Assembly (NCBI RefSeq): GCF_900100755.1
Contig: NZ_FNCI01000002.1
Span: 433,759-497,758, forward strand
Direction of reading: 5' to 3'
Source: Onishia taeanensis
GTDB lineage: Bacteria; Pseudomonadota; Gammaproteobacteria; Pseudomonadales; Halomonadaceae
Length of the DNA: 64,000 bases
The position numbers and the translations under genes were made by a program. Shown in pieces: positions 1 to 8,168 of this stretch. The notes beneath the pieces are model-generated. The model saw nothing but the letters and a program-made list of their open reading frames with translations, searched no databases and had not been told where the DNA came from. Within the stretch, counting starts at the first letter, position 1. Each line of letters opens with the position of its first letter.

Positions 1-359
1 GCTTTTTTACTCTATTATTTTTTTAATATCAGTTAGATAAGATTATAAGAAGTTGGCTCGATGATTCGCTTGGTGACGACGGTGGCGGCCGATTTCGGAT
101 CACACGGCCCCACCTTGGAGTTAACAAAGGTGAGATTTAGGCGGTTAAGCGATCATTTGTATGCAGCCTTGCCGCGGCGATTCACCAAACGACTGTCTCT
201 AAGCGGCCGAGGGGTAGCAAAAGTAAGATCGGCACCCTTGTGAGGCGCTTGCACTCTTTATGTGCGGTAGTAGTGAGGTGGCGATGTGCTGTGGCCGCAA
301 AACGCCGGTCATGCGGGGAGAGGAGCTAGTGGTGGCGGACCGCATTGCCTCGAAAGGCG
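1..359. other. Gene-poor left edge
   Basis: I see no supportable gene here. The first 55 bases are AT-rich. A 60-codon open frame at 61-243 lacks a ribosome binding site and any recognisable domain, so I do not call it. The stretch lies downstream of the leftward Lrp-type gene. Confidence 0.5.
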
Positions 360-806
360 CTAGAGTCGCGCGCCGCCGCGGCGGTGTTTGACCCGTGACA
401 TCAGGCTCTTGCAGTCCACCGAGAGGATCTCGGGGCGGTTGAAGATACGTTCGCGCACGAAGGCATCGAAGCTGGTGTAGGTGTCGGTCAGGGTATGGAT
501 ATGCAGGCTTTGCAGGTCGCTCATGATATAGAGGCTGACCACTTCGGGGCAGGCAGATAGCTCGTCGGCCACCTGCTGAAGTGCGGCGGGTGCCACCCTC
601 AGATCCACGAAGGTGGAGATAGCCTTGCCGAGCTTCTCTGGATTGACCACTGCGGTGAACTGCTCGATGACCCCTTCCTCGACCAGGGCGTTGACCCGGG
701 TGCGGGCATGCGCTCGGGAGATGCCCAACTGGCGGGCGATATCGGCATAGGACATGCGGCCATCTTTGATCAGCAGGTTCAGCAGTTCAGTATCGGTCGT
801 GTTCAT
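360..806 (-). CDS. Lrp/AsnC family transcriptional regulator
   Basis: A 148-residue protein of the usual Lrp/AsnC length. An N-terminal winged helix-turn-helix (about residues 5-55, with YADIARQLGISRAHARTRV) is followed by a RAM/AsnC ligand-binding domain (about 65-140). These proteins bind DNA as dimers or octamers and respond to amino acids or related metabolites. It diverges from gbcB across a 316-bp gap, so a role in controlling gbcB is plausible. In Pseudomonas gbcB is known to be controlled by the AraC-type GbdR instead, so the target is inference. The HTH is clear; the effector is unknown. Confidence 0.85.
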   Translation of the reverse strand: MNTTDTELLNLLIKDGRMSYADIARQLGISRAHARTRVNALVEEGVIEQFTAVVNPEKLGKAISTFVDLRVAPAALQQVADELSACPEVVSLYIMSDLQSLHIHTLTDTYTSFDAFVRERIFNRPEILSVDCKSLMSRVKHRRGGARL

Positions 807-1122
807 TGACTAGGGCCTTTGCCGGTGTGGGTCTCGATGATGCTTATCCAAAGAGCATCCTCGCCTATCATGCGATCGACCACCATCTCCGGGCGTTGCT
901 GCAGGCCCTAGCATCCTGTTGGCGACCTCTCGTGATGCGAAGACGACAAGAACCACCGTCAGCGGCATGCCGGTTGGATGCCATGGATATGCCGGAGTCG
1001 CCGGCAGACAAGTTGGCAAGCCTGGTGGTGGCGCAAAATTCAGCCAAGGCTTCACGGCCTCATATCCTTATGCATGGGGCACCATCGCGGCGCCTGTCGG
1101 CACGTCCAAGCGAGAAACCATT
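807..1122. promoter_or_regulatory. Divergent intergenic region, Lrp-type regulator / gbcB
   Basis: A 316-bp gap between two divergent genes that should hold both promoters. The gbcB frame stays open upstream to about 919, but that part shows no conserved domain. The ATG at 1123 begins the conserved protein, so I treat the upstream part as non-coding. No clear operator palindrome was found by eye. Confidence 0.5.
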
Positions 1123-2229
1123 ATGATGTCAGACTTTCTCAATCCGGTAACCACGCAGACGTGGGTCAACGGGCGCCATCAGGTGCGCTGCGTGAAGGTC
1201 ATCCAGGAGACCTGGGACGTGCGCACCTTCTGTTTCATGGCCGAGCAGCCGGTGCTGTACTTCTTCAAGCCGGGGCAGTTCGTGACCCTGGAGCTCGAGA
1301 TCGCCGGCGAGCAGGTGATGCGTTCCTACACTATCTCGAGCTCCCCCTCGGTGCCCTACAGCTTCTCGATCAGCGTCAAGCGGCTGCCGGGCGGCGTGGT
1401 ATCCAACTGGTTACACGATAACCTGAAGGCCGGCGATGAACTGGCGGTGCACGGGCCGGTCGGTAACTTCAATATCATCGATCATGCCGCCGACAAGGTG
1501 CTGATGCTCTCCGGTGGGGTCGGCATCACGCCGCTGATGTCGATGACACGCTGGCTGTTCGATACCAATGCCTCGGTGGATCTGGCCTTCGTGCACAGTG
1601 CCCGCTCGCCGAAGGACATCATCTTCCACCGTGAGCTGGCGCACATCTTCTCGCGGATTCCCGAATTCAAGTTGCATATCGTCTGTGAGCGCAGCGACGA
1701 ACTCTGCGAGGCCTGGGCGGGATTTCGCGGTTACCTGAGCCAAGAGATGCTCGAGCTGATGGCACCGGATTTCATGGAGCGTGAGATCTTCTGCTGTGGT
1801 CCCACGCCTTACATGAATGCGGTCAAGCGTATCCTGCGCGACAACGGCTTCGACATGAGTCGCTATCATGAGGAGTCCTTCGGCGCCACGCCGCTGGACG
1901 TTCAGGAAGAGGTGCTGGAGCTGGCCGAGCAGGCCGAGGCGCAGGCCGAAGAACTCGACGTCGCCGACATGTACAGCGTCGAGTTCAGCGCCACCGGCAA
2001 GAGCGTGCGGGTGCAGCCCGGCGAAACGGTGCATGCGGCTGCCGCCAAGCTCGGCCTGCATATTCCCAAGGCCTGCGGCATGGGCATCTGCGGTACCTGC
2101 CGGGTGCCGCTTAGCTCAGGGCAGGTCGAGATGGACCACAACGGCGGCATTACCGACGAGGATATCGCCGAGGGCTATATTCTTTCCTGTTGCAGCAAGC
2201 CCACCGGCAACGTCGTCGTCGATTTCTGA
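1123..2229 (+). CDS. gbcB: Glycine betaine catabolism reductase GbcB
   Basis: A 368-residue flavin and iron-sulfur reductase that passes electrons from NAD(P)H to the Rieske oxygenase GbcA, which demethylates glycine betaine to dimethylglycine. An FAD-binding segment (RSYTISSSPS) is followed by an NAD(P)-binding domain (SGGVGITPLMSM, CCGPTPYM) and a C-terminal plant-type 2Fe-2S ferredoxin domain with CGMGICGTC and a later Cys pair. The sequence closely follows what I recall of Pseudomonas GbcB, including the NPVTTQTW start and the acidic C-terminal VVVDF. I chose the ATG at 1123 (a second ATG follows at 1126) because conservation begins there. The oxygenase gene gbcA is not in the window, so its partner must be elsewhere. 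Confidence 0.88.
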   Translation: MMSDFLNPVTTQTWVNGRHQVRCVKVIQETWDVRTFCFMAEQPVLYFFKPGQFVTLELEIAGEQVMRSYTISSSPSVPYSFSISVKRLPGGVVSNWLHDNLKAGDELAVHGPVGNFNIIDHAADKVLMLSGGVGITPLMSMTRWLFDTNASVDLAFVHSARSPKDIIFHRELAHIFSRIPEFKLHIVCERSDELCEAWAGFRGYLSQEMLELMAPDFMEREIFCCGPTPYMNAVKRILRDNGFDMSRYHEESFGATPLDVQEEVLELAEQAEAQAEELDVADMYSVEFSATGKSVRVQPGETVHAAAAKLGLHIPKACGMGICGTCRVPLSSGQVEMDHNGGITDEDIAEGYILSCCSKPTGNVVVDF

Positions 2230-2262
2230 AGTGGACCACCGCTAATCCACGCCTGAACGCCT

Positions 2263-2287
2263 GGCACCGGAAGACTAAACCGGTGCC
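2263..2287. terminator. Hairpin between convergent gbcB and sugar dehydrogenase
   Basis: GGCACCGG and CCGGTGCC pair perfectly around a 9-nt A-rich loop, between two convergent stop codons. There is no long T-run on either side, so it could act as a weak bidirectional terminator. Confidence 0.5.
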
Positions 2288-2301
2288 TTGCGGACGGCCA
2301 T

Positions 2302-3513
2302 TCAGCGTATGTCAGGCAGCAGGCGGAAGAGCCCGCCATTGGGCTGATCATTGAGCAGATAGATCAGTCCGTCCGGTCCCTGGCGCACGTCGCGTATGCG
2401 TCCGATCTGGCCGTCGAGCAGTACCTCGGCGCGAGACACCTTGCCGTTGTCGATCGTCAGTCGCGTCAGCGTTTCGCTGCTAAGCCCGCCTGCCAGCAGG
2501 TCGCCTTGCCAGCCCGGAAAATGCGGACTATCCACCCAGGCGAGTCCCGATGGGGCATAGCGCCCCTCGAACACGTAAGCGGGGTCGCGCATGCCCGGTG
2601 CATGATCGCGACCGATCGGCAGGTTGGTCGCATAGTCTCGCCCTAGCGTCACCTCCGGCCAGCCGTAGTTCACCCCCGCCTCGATGCGGTTGATCTCATC
2701 GCCAGTACGTGGCCCATGCTCGCTTGTCCACACGCTGCCGCTGCTCGTCACCGTCATGCCTTGGATATTGCGATTGCCCTGGGTATAGAGTTCGGCGGCC
2801 ATTCCTGGCTCATCGACGAAAGGGTTGTCGGCAGGCGCCTCGCCGGTAGCCGTTAGGCGCAGCACGCTGCCGGCATGATCGGCGCCGTCCTGTGCCCGTT
2901 CGCCCTGGCCCCGGTCGCCGATGCTCAATAGCAGCGTGGTATCGGCAAGCCAGGCCAGGCGCCCACTGTAGTGGTGGTTGGGCATCGAGAAACGGTTTTG
3001 CGCAAAGATCGTCTCTACGCCCTCGAGTCGAGGGCCGCTTGGGGCATCCAGGGCCAATCGCGCCCGGGCAACCGCGGTGCCGCTGCCATCGGGGCCGGCC
3101 TTGGCGTAGCTGAAGTAGAGCCAGTCGTGCTCGCCGTCGTTGCCTTTGTCACTGCCGCTATCACCGAAGTCCGGGTGCAGGGCCAAGTCCAAGAGTCCAC
3201 CCTGGCCGCGAGCCACCACGCGAGGTAGCCCCTCGATGTGCGTGATCGCGCCGTCGGGTTCGATCAGTGCCAGCCGCCCCGGTCGCTCACTGACCAGAAA
3301 ACGGCCATCGGGCAGAAAGGCCAGCGACCAGGGGCGCTCGAGGCCTTCGGCCAGGCGCTCGAGCCGCATCGCATGCGGGGTGCCGGGCAATCCATCGGCG
3401 ATGGTCGTCGCCCCCTGGGCCGATAGCGATGACAGCAAGGCGGCTGCCAGCAGCGCTGCGGGTAGGCGCATCGGTAGTCGCGAGTAGGCGGCGCGCCATA
3501 TCGGTCGTTGCAT
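2302..3513 (-). CDS. PQQ-dependent aldose sugar dehydrogenase (YliI/Asd type)
   Basis: A secreted six-bladed beta-propeller of about 403 residues. This family (soluble glucose/aldose dehydrogenases such as E. coli YliI) oxidises aldose sugars in the periplasm using PQQ. Visible family segments are RPWSLAFLPDGRFLVSERPGRL near the N-terminus, HHYSGRLAW, EHGPRTGDEINRIEAGVNYGWPE and the final RIRDVRQGPDGLIYLLND blade. I chose the ATG at 3513 because GGGAG lies 8 nt upstream; it gives a signal peptide ending near SAQGA. An earlier in-frame start at 3570 lacks that support. It faces gbcB and diverges from the PHP hydrolase gene. The natural sugar substrate cannot be told from sequence. Confidence 0.85.
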   Translation of the reverse strand: MQRPIWRAAYSRLPMRLPAALLAAALLSSLSAQGATTIADGLPGTPHAMRLERLAEGLERPWSLAFLPDGRFLVSERPGRLALIEPDGAITHIEGLPRVVARGQGGLLDLALHPDFGDSGSDKGNDGEHDWLYFSYAKAGPDGSGTAVARARLALDAPSGPRLEGVETIFAQNRFSMPNHHYSGRLAWLADTTLLLSIGDRGQGERAQDGADHAGSVLRLTATGEAPADNPFVDEPGMAAELYTQGNRNIQGMTVTSSGSVWTSEHGPRTGDEINRIEAGVNYGWPEVTLGRDYATNLPIGRDHAPGMRDPAYVFEGRYAPSGLAWVDSPHFPGWQGDLLAGGLSSETLTRLTIDNGKVSRAEVLLDGQIGRIRDVRQGPDGLIYLLNDQPNGGLFRLLPDIR

Positions 3514-3722
3514 GGGCAGAACTCCCTTTCTCGGTATGAGCTTTTTCACCCTAGCAGGCCTCTCAGCCATTGGCGCGACGACCTATGCTTTATTGGCGCC
3601 TAATAGCGGCAATGCCGCCTTGAACCTGGCGCCCATAAGGTAATTTGAATGATCAAATAAAATAGATGATAATCCTCTGCCTTGAATTCGATAATGCTGT
3701 GAAATAATAAAGGATCATGCCC

Positions 3723-6008
3723 ATGATGATGCATTCGCGACGCACTTTGCTGGCGGTAGGACTGGCGCTAGGACTTGCCGGTCCCGCCCAGGCCGACGTC
3801 ACCCTGACCCGGGGCGCCACCTCGATTCCTGACGGGGAGGCCACTGCCGACGAAGACCTGACCATCGCCAACGAACATCTGGCCTTTGCCCTGGCGGTAG
3901 AGTCCCGTCCGCCTTGGGGTGTGCCTCGCGGTACCCTCGTGGATCTGGCAGCGGTCAAGGACGGTGAACTGGATCTGGATCGCGTCGCCTTTGCTGACTT
4001 CATTCCCAACAACTGGTCGGCCTGGCCGAACAGCGAGAAGGAGGTCACGGTCCTCGAGGACAGCCCCGACAGAGCCGTGGTCCAGGTGCGCCGTAACTGG
4101 GGCGATGCCTGGGTGATCACCACCTACACGCTCAAGGCCGGCAGCGACCGCATCGAGCTCGAGACGGAGCTTGAGAACGCCAGCGACGAAGCCCTGACGG
4201 CCATCCGTTCCGGCTTCACCCTGTGGCCGGACACCGGCTTCCTGTTTGGCGTGCCGGGCCTTGGCGATGCCAAGGAAACCGTCGCCGACGAGGCGCTGAC
4301 CGATCGCATGGTCGCCTATGACCGGGATTGGGTGATCGCGCTGCACGCGCCGTATTTCGACCGCGTCAACTATGAAGGCCAGGACATGTACCTCGAGCAT
4401 AGTCTGGCGCCGGGCGAAAGCCGCACCTTCAAGGGCGCACTGCAGGTGGTGCCCACGGGCGATCTGGCGCCGGTGGTGGCCAACGAGATCGAACGCAAGG
4501 ATCAGGACGCCGGGCGGATCAGCGGCACCCTGAGCAACGATGACGGTGAAGCTCCGCAGGATGGCCTGGTGATGGTCGAAAAGCAGGGCCACCCCTATGC
4601 CTGGACCCTGGCTGAAGACGGCCAGTTCGCGATGGACCTGCCGGTGGGGGACTACCAGGTCTATGCCACTGGGCTTGGCCATGCCAACAGCGCGCCCCGC
4701 GATATCAGCGTGACCGCCGACGGCGAACAGACCTTGACCTTCGAGGGGCTAAAGGGCCCGGGCACCCTGACGTTGGATATCGTCGAGACCGGCAGCGGTG
4801 TGGCACGAGATGCTCGCCTGACCATCCTCGAGGGCCAGCAGCCGCCGGTGGAGTTCCTCGGCAAGCAGACCTTCTTCACCTCGCTGGACCCGGCCGGCAG
4901 TGCCGAGCTGTCGCTGGCGCCGGGCGAGTACCGCCTGGCCGTGAACGCCGGCGCGGGCTTCACGGCCGAGGGCGAGACCCTCGACGTGAGCCTTGACTCC
5001 GGTGAGCAGGTGTCGCGTACCGTTGAGATCGATCGCCTGGCCGAGCCCAACGACCGTGGCTGGTACGGCGCCGACTTGCACCACCATGCCAACGTGCTCG
5101 AGGGCACCACACCCCCCGAGACGGTAGTCAGCGCCCAGCTCGCGACCGACCTGGATCTGACCTTCGTCAGCGACCATGACTCGACGACCAATCACCAGCG
5201 CTTCCAGGCGCTCTCCGATAGCCGCGGCGTGCCCTTCATTCCGTCGATCGAAATCTCGCCGTCCTGGGGTCACATGAATCCCTTTCCCATCGCCCTGGGC
5301 GGTGAGTTGATGGTCGATCCGGGCATCGACGAGGTGCAGGACATCATCCAGGATGCCCGCCGTCTGGGCGCCGAGGTGATTCCGATGAACCATCCGTACA
5401 ACGACTATGGCTATCTGAACAATCTCGCCAACGACAAGGTGCCGGGTGGCTTTACGCCGAACTTCGACCTGCTCGAGCTCAACGCCGAGGTCGATAACGC
5501 CAAGACCCTCGAGACCGCTCATGCGCTGTGGGATGACGGTACGGCGATCTACTTTACCGCCGGTACCGATACCCATGACGCCTGGAACGACCTGACCGGC
5601 CGCATCCGCATGATGGCGCGGGTTCCCGGCGAGCTGTCGCCGCGTGCTTTTGCTCGCGCCCTCAAGGACGGTCACGGCTATGCCACCCAGGGCCCGCTGC
5701 TATATCCGCAGAACGTGCTGTTCGGCGATACCCTGCGCCTGGCAGGTGACAAGTCGGCCACCTGGCATGTCGATGTCGCGGCGGTGGACGGTCTGGCCGA
5801 GGCACGCCTGATTGGCCGCGGTGGTGAGGTCATCGCTACCCGTGAGCTCGACGGCAAGGAGGCCAGTCTGGCGTTCCCGCTGGATGGCGAGATCGACGGC
5901 TGGGTTGCCCTGGAAGTCGAGGACGCCGATGGCGATCAAGCCTGGAGCAATCCGGTATGGGTCAAGCGTCAGGACAGCACGGCTTATCTGTCGGCTGCCG
6001 GCGAATGA
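3723..6008 (+). CDS. CehA/McbA family PHP metallohydrolase
   Basis: A secreted protein of about 761 residues with a signal peptide ending at AGPAQA. The N-terminal two thirds is beta-rich (carboxypeptidase-regulatory-like and galactose-mutarotase-like repeats). The C-terminal third is a PHP metal-dependent hydrolase domain with DLHHH, SDHDST, EISPSWGHMNPFP, NHPYND and TDTHD, which supply the His/Asp metal ligands. Known members include carbaryl hydrolases CehA and McbA; most have unknown substrates and may be phosphoesterases. Three ATGs lie close together. AAGGA at 3710-3714 best fits 3723 (8-nt spacing); 3717 would sit only 2 nt away. It ends at a strong terminator, beyond which lie mqo and then phoD. 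Confidence 0.8.
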   Translation: MMMHSRRTLLAVGLALGLAGPAQADVTLTRGATSIPDGEATADEDLTIANEHLAFALAVESRPPWGVPRGTLVDLAAVKDGELDLDRVAFADFIPNNWSAWPNSEKEVTVLEDSPDRAVVQVRRNWGDAWVITTYTLKAGSDRIELETELENASDEALTAIRSGFTLWPDTGFLFGVPGLGDAKETVADEALTDRMVAYDRDWVIALHAPYFDRVNYEGQDMYLEHSLAPGESRTFKGALQVVPTGDLAPVVANEIERKDQDAGRISGTLSNDDGEAPQDGLVMVEKQGHPYAWTLAEDGQFAMDLPVGDYQVYATGLGHANSAPRDISVTADGEQTLTFEGLKGPGTLTLDIVETGSGVARDARLTILEGQQPPVEFLGKQTFFTSLDPAGSAELSLAPGEYRLAVNAGAGFTAEGETLDVSLDSGEQVSRTVEIDRLAEPNDRGWYGADLHHHANVLEGTTPPETVVSAQLATDLDLTFVSDHDSTTNHQRFQALSDSRGVPFIPSIEISPSWGHMNPFPIALGGELMVDPGIDEVQDIIQDARRLGAEVIPMNHPYNDYGYLNNLANDKVPGGFTPNFDLLELNAEVDNAKTLETAHALWDDGTAIYFTAGTDTHDAWNDLTGRIRMMARVPGELSPRAFARALKDGHGYATQGPLLYPQNVLFGDTLRLAGDKSATWHVDVAAVDGLAEARLIGRGGEVIATRELDGKEASLAFPLDGEIDGWVALEVEDADGDQAWSNPVWVKRQDSTAYLSAAGE

Positions 6009-6045
6009 TCGCCAGCGCCTGATATAAAAGCCGGGATACTCGTCA

Positions 6046-6079
6046 AGCAAGAGGCCGCGCTCAGGCGCGGCCTCTTGCT
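6046..6079 (+). terminator. Strong rho-independent-type hairpin after the PHP hydrolase
   Basis: A perfect 15-bp stem around the 4-nt loop TCAG, beginning 37 nt after the stop codon. Its core belongs to a 37-bp direct repeat whose second copy lies at 8102-8138. Confidence 0.85.
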
Positions 6080-6086
6080 GTCTGGC
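6050..6086. repeat. 37-bp direct repeat, copy 1 (terminator core)
   Basis: Identical over 37 bp to 8102-8138. The repeat covers the hairpin plus TGCTGTCTGGC on its right. The two copies bracket the mqo gene and its promoter. Confidence 0.9.
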
Positions 6087-6140
6087 CTTAGCGCTTCAGG
6101 GGCTTAGCCTGATGGGACAGAAGGGATACGCAATCTTGCG

Positions 6141-7601
6141 CTAGTCTACTGATTTGACGATTCCCAGTGCTTCATTCACCGAATCTCGGATTTCACGGTA
6201 GCGGTCGGCATCGTGGATCAGCGTTTCCAGGTTGTCTTCCTGGAAGATCTCCTTCTTGCGTTTGTCGCCATCGCCTTTGGTGAAAATCGACGGAATGAGT
6301 TGCTCCAGGCACCTCAGCATGACTTCCGGGGAGACCGACGCGCCCGGTGACGCTCCCAACAAGGTGCCGTAGGTCTTGTCCTCAGACACGACAATCTCGG
6401 TACCCATCTGCAGATCCCCATCCTTGATGATCTGAACACGCTGGCCAGCATGGATGGGTTCCCAGTCGAATTTTGTGCTCAGGCCGGGCGCAAATGCTTC
6501 CAGCTGTGCCAGCATGCTTTTTTTGCCGGTAAAGGTCTCTGAGACCAGATATTTGACCAGGGGAAAGTTCTCAAGCGCGACGTCTAGCAGGTTGGGAATA
6601 TCATGCAGACGGATCGCCTTGATGTAGTCGAACACGCCCCGGCCTCTCTCGAGCACAGGATTGAACGAGGCGAATGGCCCGAATAATAGATAGTGCTGAC
6701 CATTGACCACCCGCAAGTCCAGGTGTGGCACGGACATGGGGGGAGCGCCTACTTTGGCTTTACCATAGGTCTTGGCGTGATAGTTCTCTGCCTCTTCCGG
6801 GCTGATCGACGCCTTTAGAAAACGGCCGCCAACGGGGAAGCCGGCGTACCGGGTACGGAACGGCAGGTGACTTTTCTTGAGCAATGGGAAAGCACCGCCA
6901 CCGGCACCGACAAACAGCACATCTGCCCGGTGCTGAGTAGCCCCCTCTTTATTTTCGGTTTCAATTATCCATTGGCCCGATGGGCTTTTATGCACGCGTT
7001 TTACATGCGTGCCGTATTCGATGTTCACACCCAGATCATTCTCTGCGTGAGCGGCCATCTGCTCCGTCAAGGCGCCAAAGTTGACGTCGGTTCCGGTTTC
7101 AATGACGGTCGCGGCCATTTTTTCATCCCGCGAACGCCCTTCCATGGTGTAGGGAATCCAACGTTTGATTTGGTCGAAATCGTCCGAGAACTGCATGTTT
7201 TCGAAGAAGTGGTGGGCGGACATCTCGCGGAATCGAAGCTTCAGTTCTTCGATCGACGGTTCGGCAACGATCGTGCAATGCTTGGTCTGGTTAATGAAGC
7301 TTTTCGGGTCTTTGATGACGCCTTTCTTGATCAGGTACGCCCAGAACTGCTTGGCAACATTGAACTGCGCGTGGATTTTCAGTGCTTTCTCAACGGCAAT
7401 GACCTCTCCATCCACTGGCGTGTAGTTGAGCTCACAGTTCGCCTCATGGCCGGTGCCGGCGTTCCAGAACGCGGAGGAGTTGCCGGCTCCGGCACGTTCC
7501 AGCCTTTCTATGATGGTGATTTCCAGCTCGGGAGCGATCTCTTTGGCCAGCGTCGCGAAGGTGGTCCCCATGATGCCCGCCCCGATGATAAACACTTTCA
7601 T
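6141..7601 (-). CDS. mqo: Malate:quinone oxidoreductase
   Basis: A 486-residue FAD-dependent membrane-associated enzyme that oxidises malate to oxaloacetate and reduces quinone, bypassing NAD-malate dehydrogenase in the TCA cycle. An N-terminal Rossmann FAD site (IIGAGIMGTTFA) is followed by family segments NSSAFWNAGTGHEANCELNYTP, GAGGGAFPLL, SVPHLDLRVVNG and LLGASPGASVSPEVML. Length is normal for Mqo. Codon use and local base composition look less GC-rich than those of the flanking genes. Together with the duplicated terminator on either side, this suggests acquisition. GGGA lies about 7 nt upstream of the ATG. Confidence 0.95.
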   Translation of the reverse strand: MKVFIIGAGIMGTTFATLAKEIAPELEITIIERLERAGAGNSSAFWNAGTGHEANCELNYTPVDGEVIAVEKALKIHAQFNVAKQFWAYLIKKGVIKDPKSFINQTKHCTIVAEPSIEELKLRFREMSAHHFFENMQFSDDFDQIKRWIPYTMEGRSRDEKMAATVIETGTDVNFGALTEQMAAHAENDLGVNIEYGTHVKRVHKSPSGQWIIETENKEGATQHRADVLFVGAGGGAFPLLKKSHLPFRTRYAGFPVGGRFLKASISPEEAENYHAKTYGKAKVGAPPMSVPHLDLRVVNGQHYLLFGPFASFNPVLERGRGVFDYIKAIRLHDIPNLLDVALENFPLVKYLVSETFTGKKSMLAQLEAFAPGLSTKFDWEPIHAGQRVQIIKDGDLQMGTEIVVSEDKTYGTLLGASPGASVSPEVMLRCLEQLIPSIFTKGDGDKRKKEIFQEDNLETLIHDADRYREIRDSVNEALGIVKSVD

Positions 7602-8101
7602 TACGTTTTCCCGTCTGTTTGAGTGGTTTTATGTCGGCAAAAAGAGTGAATGACTCAGAAAATACCATGATTCGCGCCGGCGCTGGAAATGCGTAAAGTC
7701 GGCATGAATAGAATAAATTATTGATTAATAAGTATTTGTGGTGTTTTCGGACAGTTTTTGTGCACCGGAAGGGCTGGCGGTCAATGTCATTCTTTACGAG
7801 CAGAATTGGGCTCTGACTTATCCATGCAACCACACATGGGTCGGCCTTTCTGCGTTTTTGTGGGAGATAAAAACCACGCTGCGCCACTAAGCCGTTATGA
7901 CCGGTGGCGCTTGAGCTCGCTGTCGGAGAATGGCGGTTATCAACGAAACGTGACGAGAACCCCTGATGTTGAGGAATACGCATCTCGAAACCGGCTTTTA
8001 GCGTCCTAGGTTCATAGAATAACGGCAGCACCTTGGAGCGCAAGGTGGCGGCAGCCGGGGCGGCGCCTGTTCAAAAGCCTTAGCATCGGGACAGTAAGAG
8101 G
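7602..8101. promoter_or_regulatory. 500-bp mqo upstream region
   Basis: Non-coding as far as I can see, and AT-rich between 7660 and 7760, where the mqo promoter should lie. A 199-codon open frame across it on the minus strand overlaps the mqo start out of frame and has no recognisable domain, so I reject it. Confidence 0.5.
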
Positions 8102-8138
8102 AGAGGCCGCGCTCAGGCGCGGCCTCTTGCTGTCTGGC
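8102..8138. repeat. 37-bp direct repeat, copy 2 (terminator hairpin)
   Basis: Second copy of the 37-bp repeat. Here the stem is 11 bp around TCAG (8102-8127), because the flanking bases that extend it in copy 1 differ. It lies just downstream of the leftward phoD gene and probably terminates it. Confidence 0.85.
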
Positions 8139-8168
8139 GGTGCCCCTCTTGGGTCGCCTTGCCAGCGA

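Noticed and set aside
919..1122. N-terminal extension of gbcB
   Set aside because: The frame is open, but these 68 codons show no similarity to the family and the conserved protein begins at the ATG pair at 1123.
7444..8043. 199-codon minus-strand frame upstream of mqo
   Set aside because: It overlaps the mqo start in another frame, has low-complexity composition and no recognisable domain; it is probably promoter DNA.
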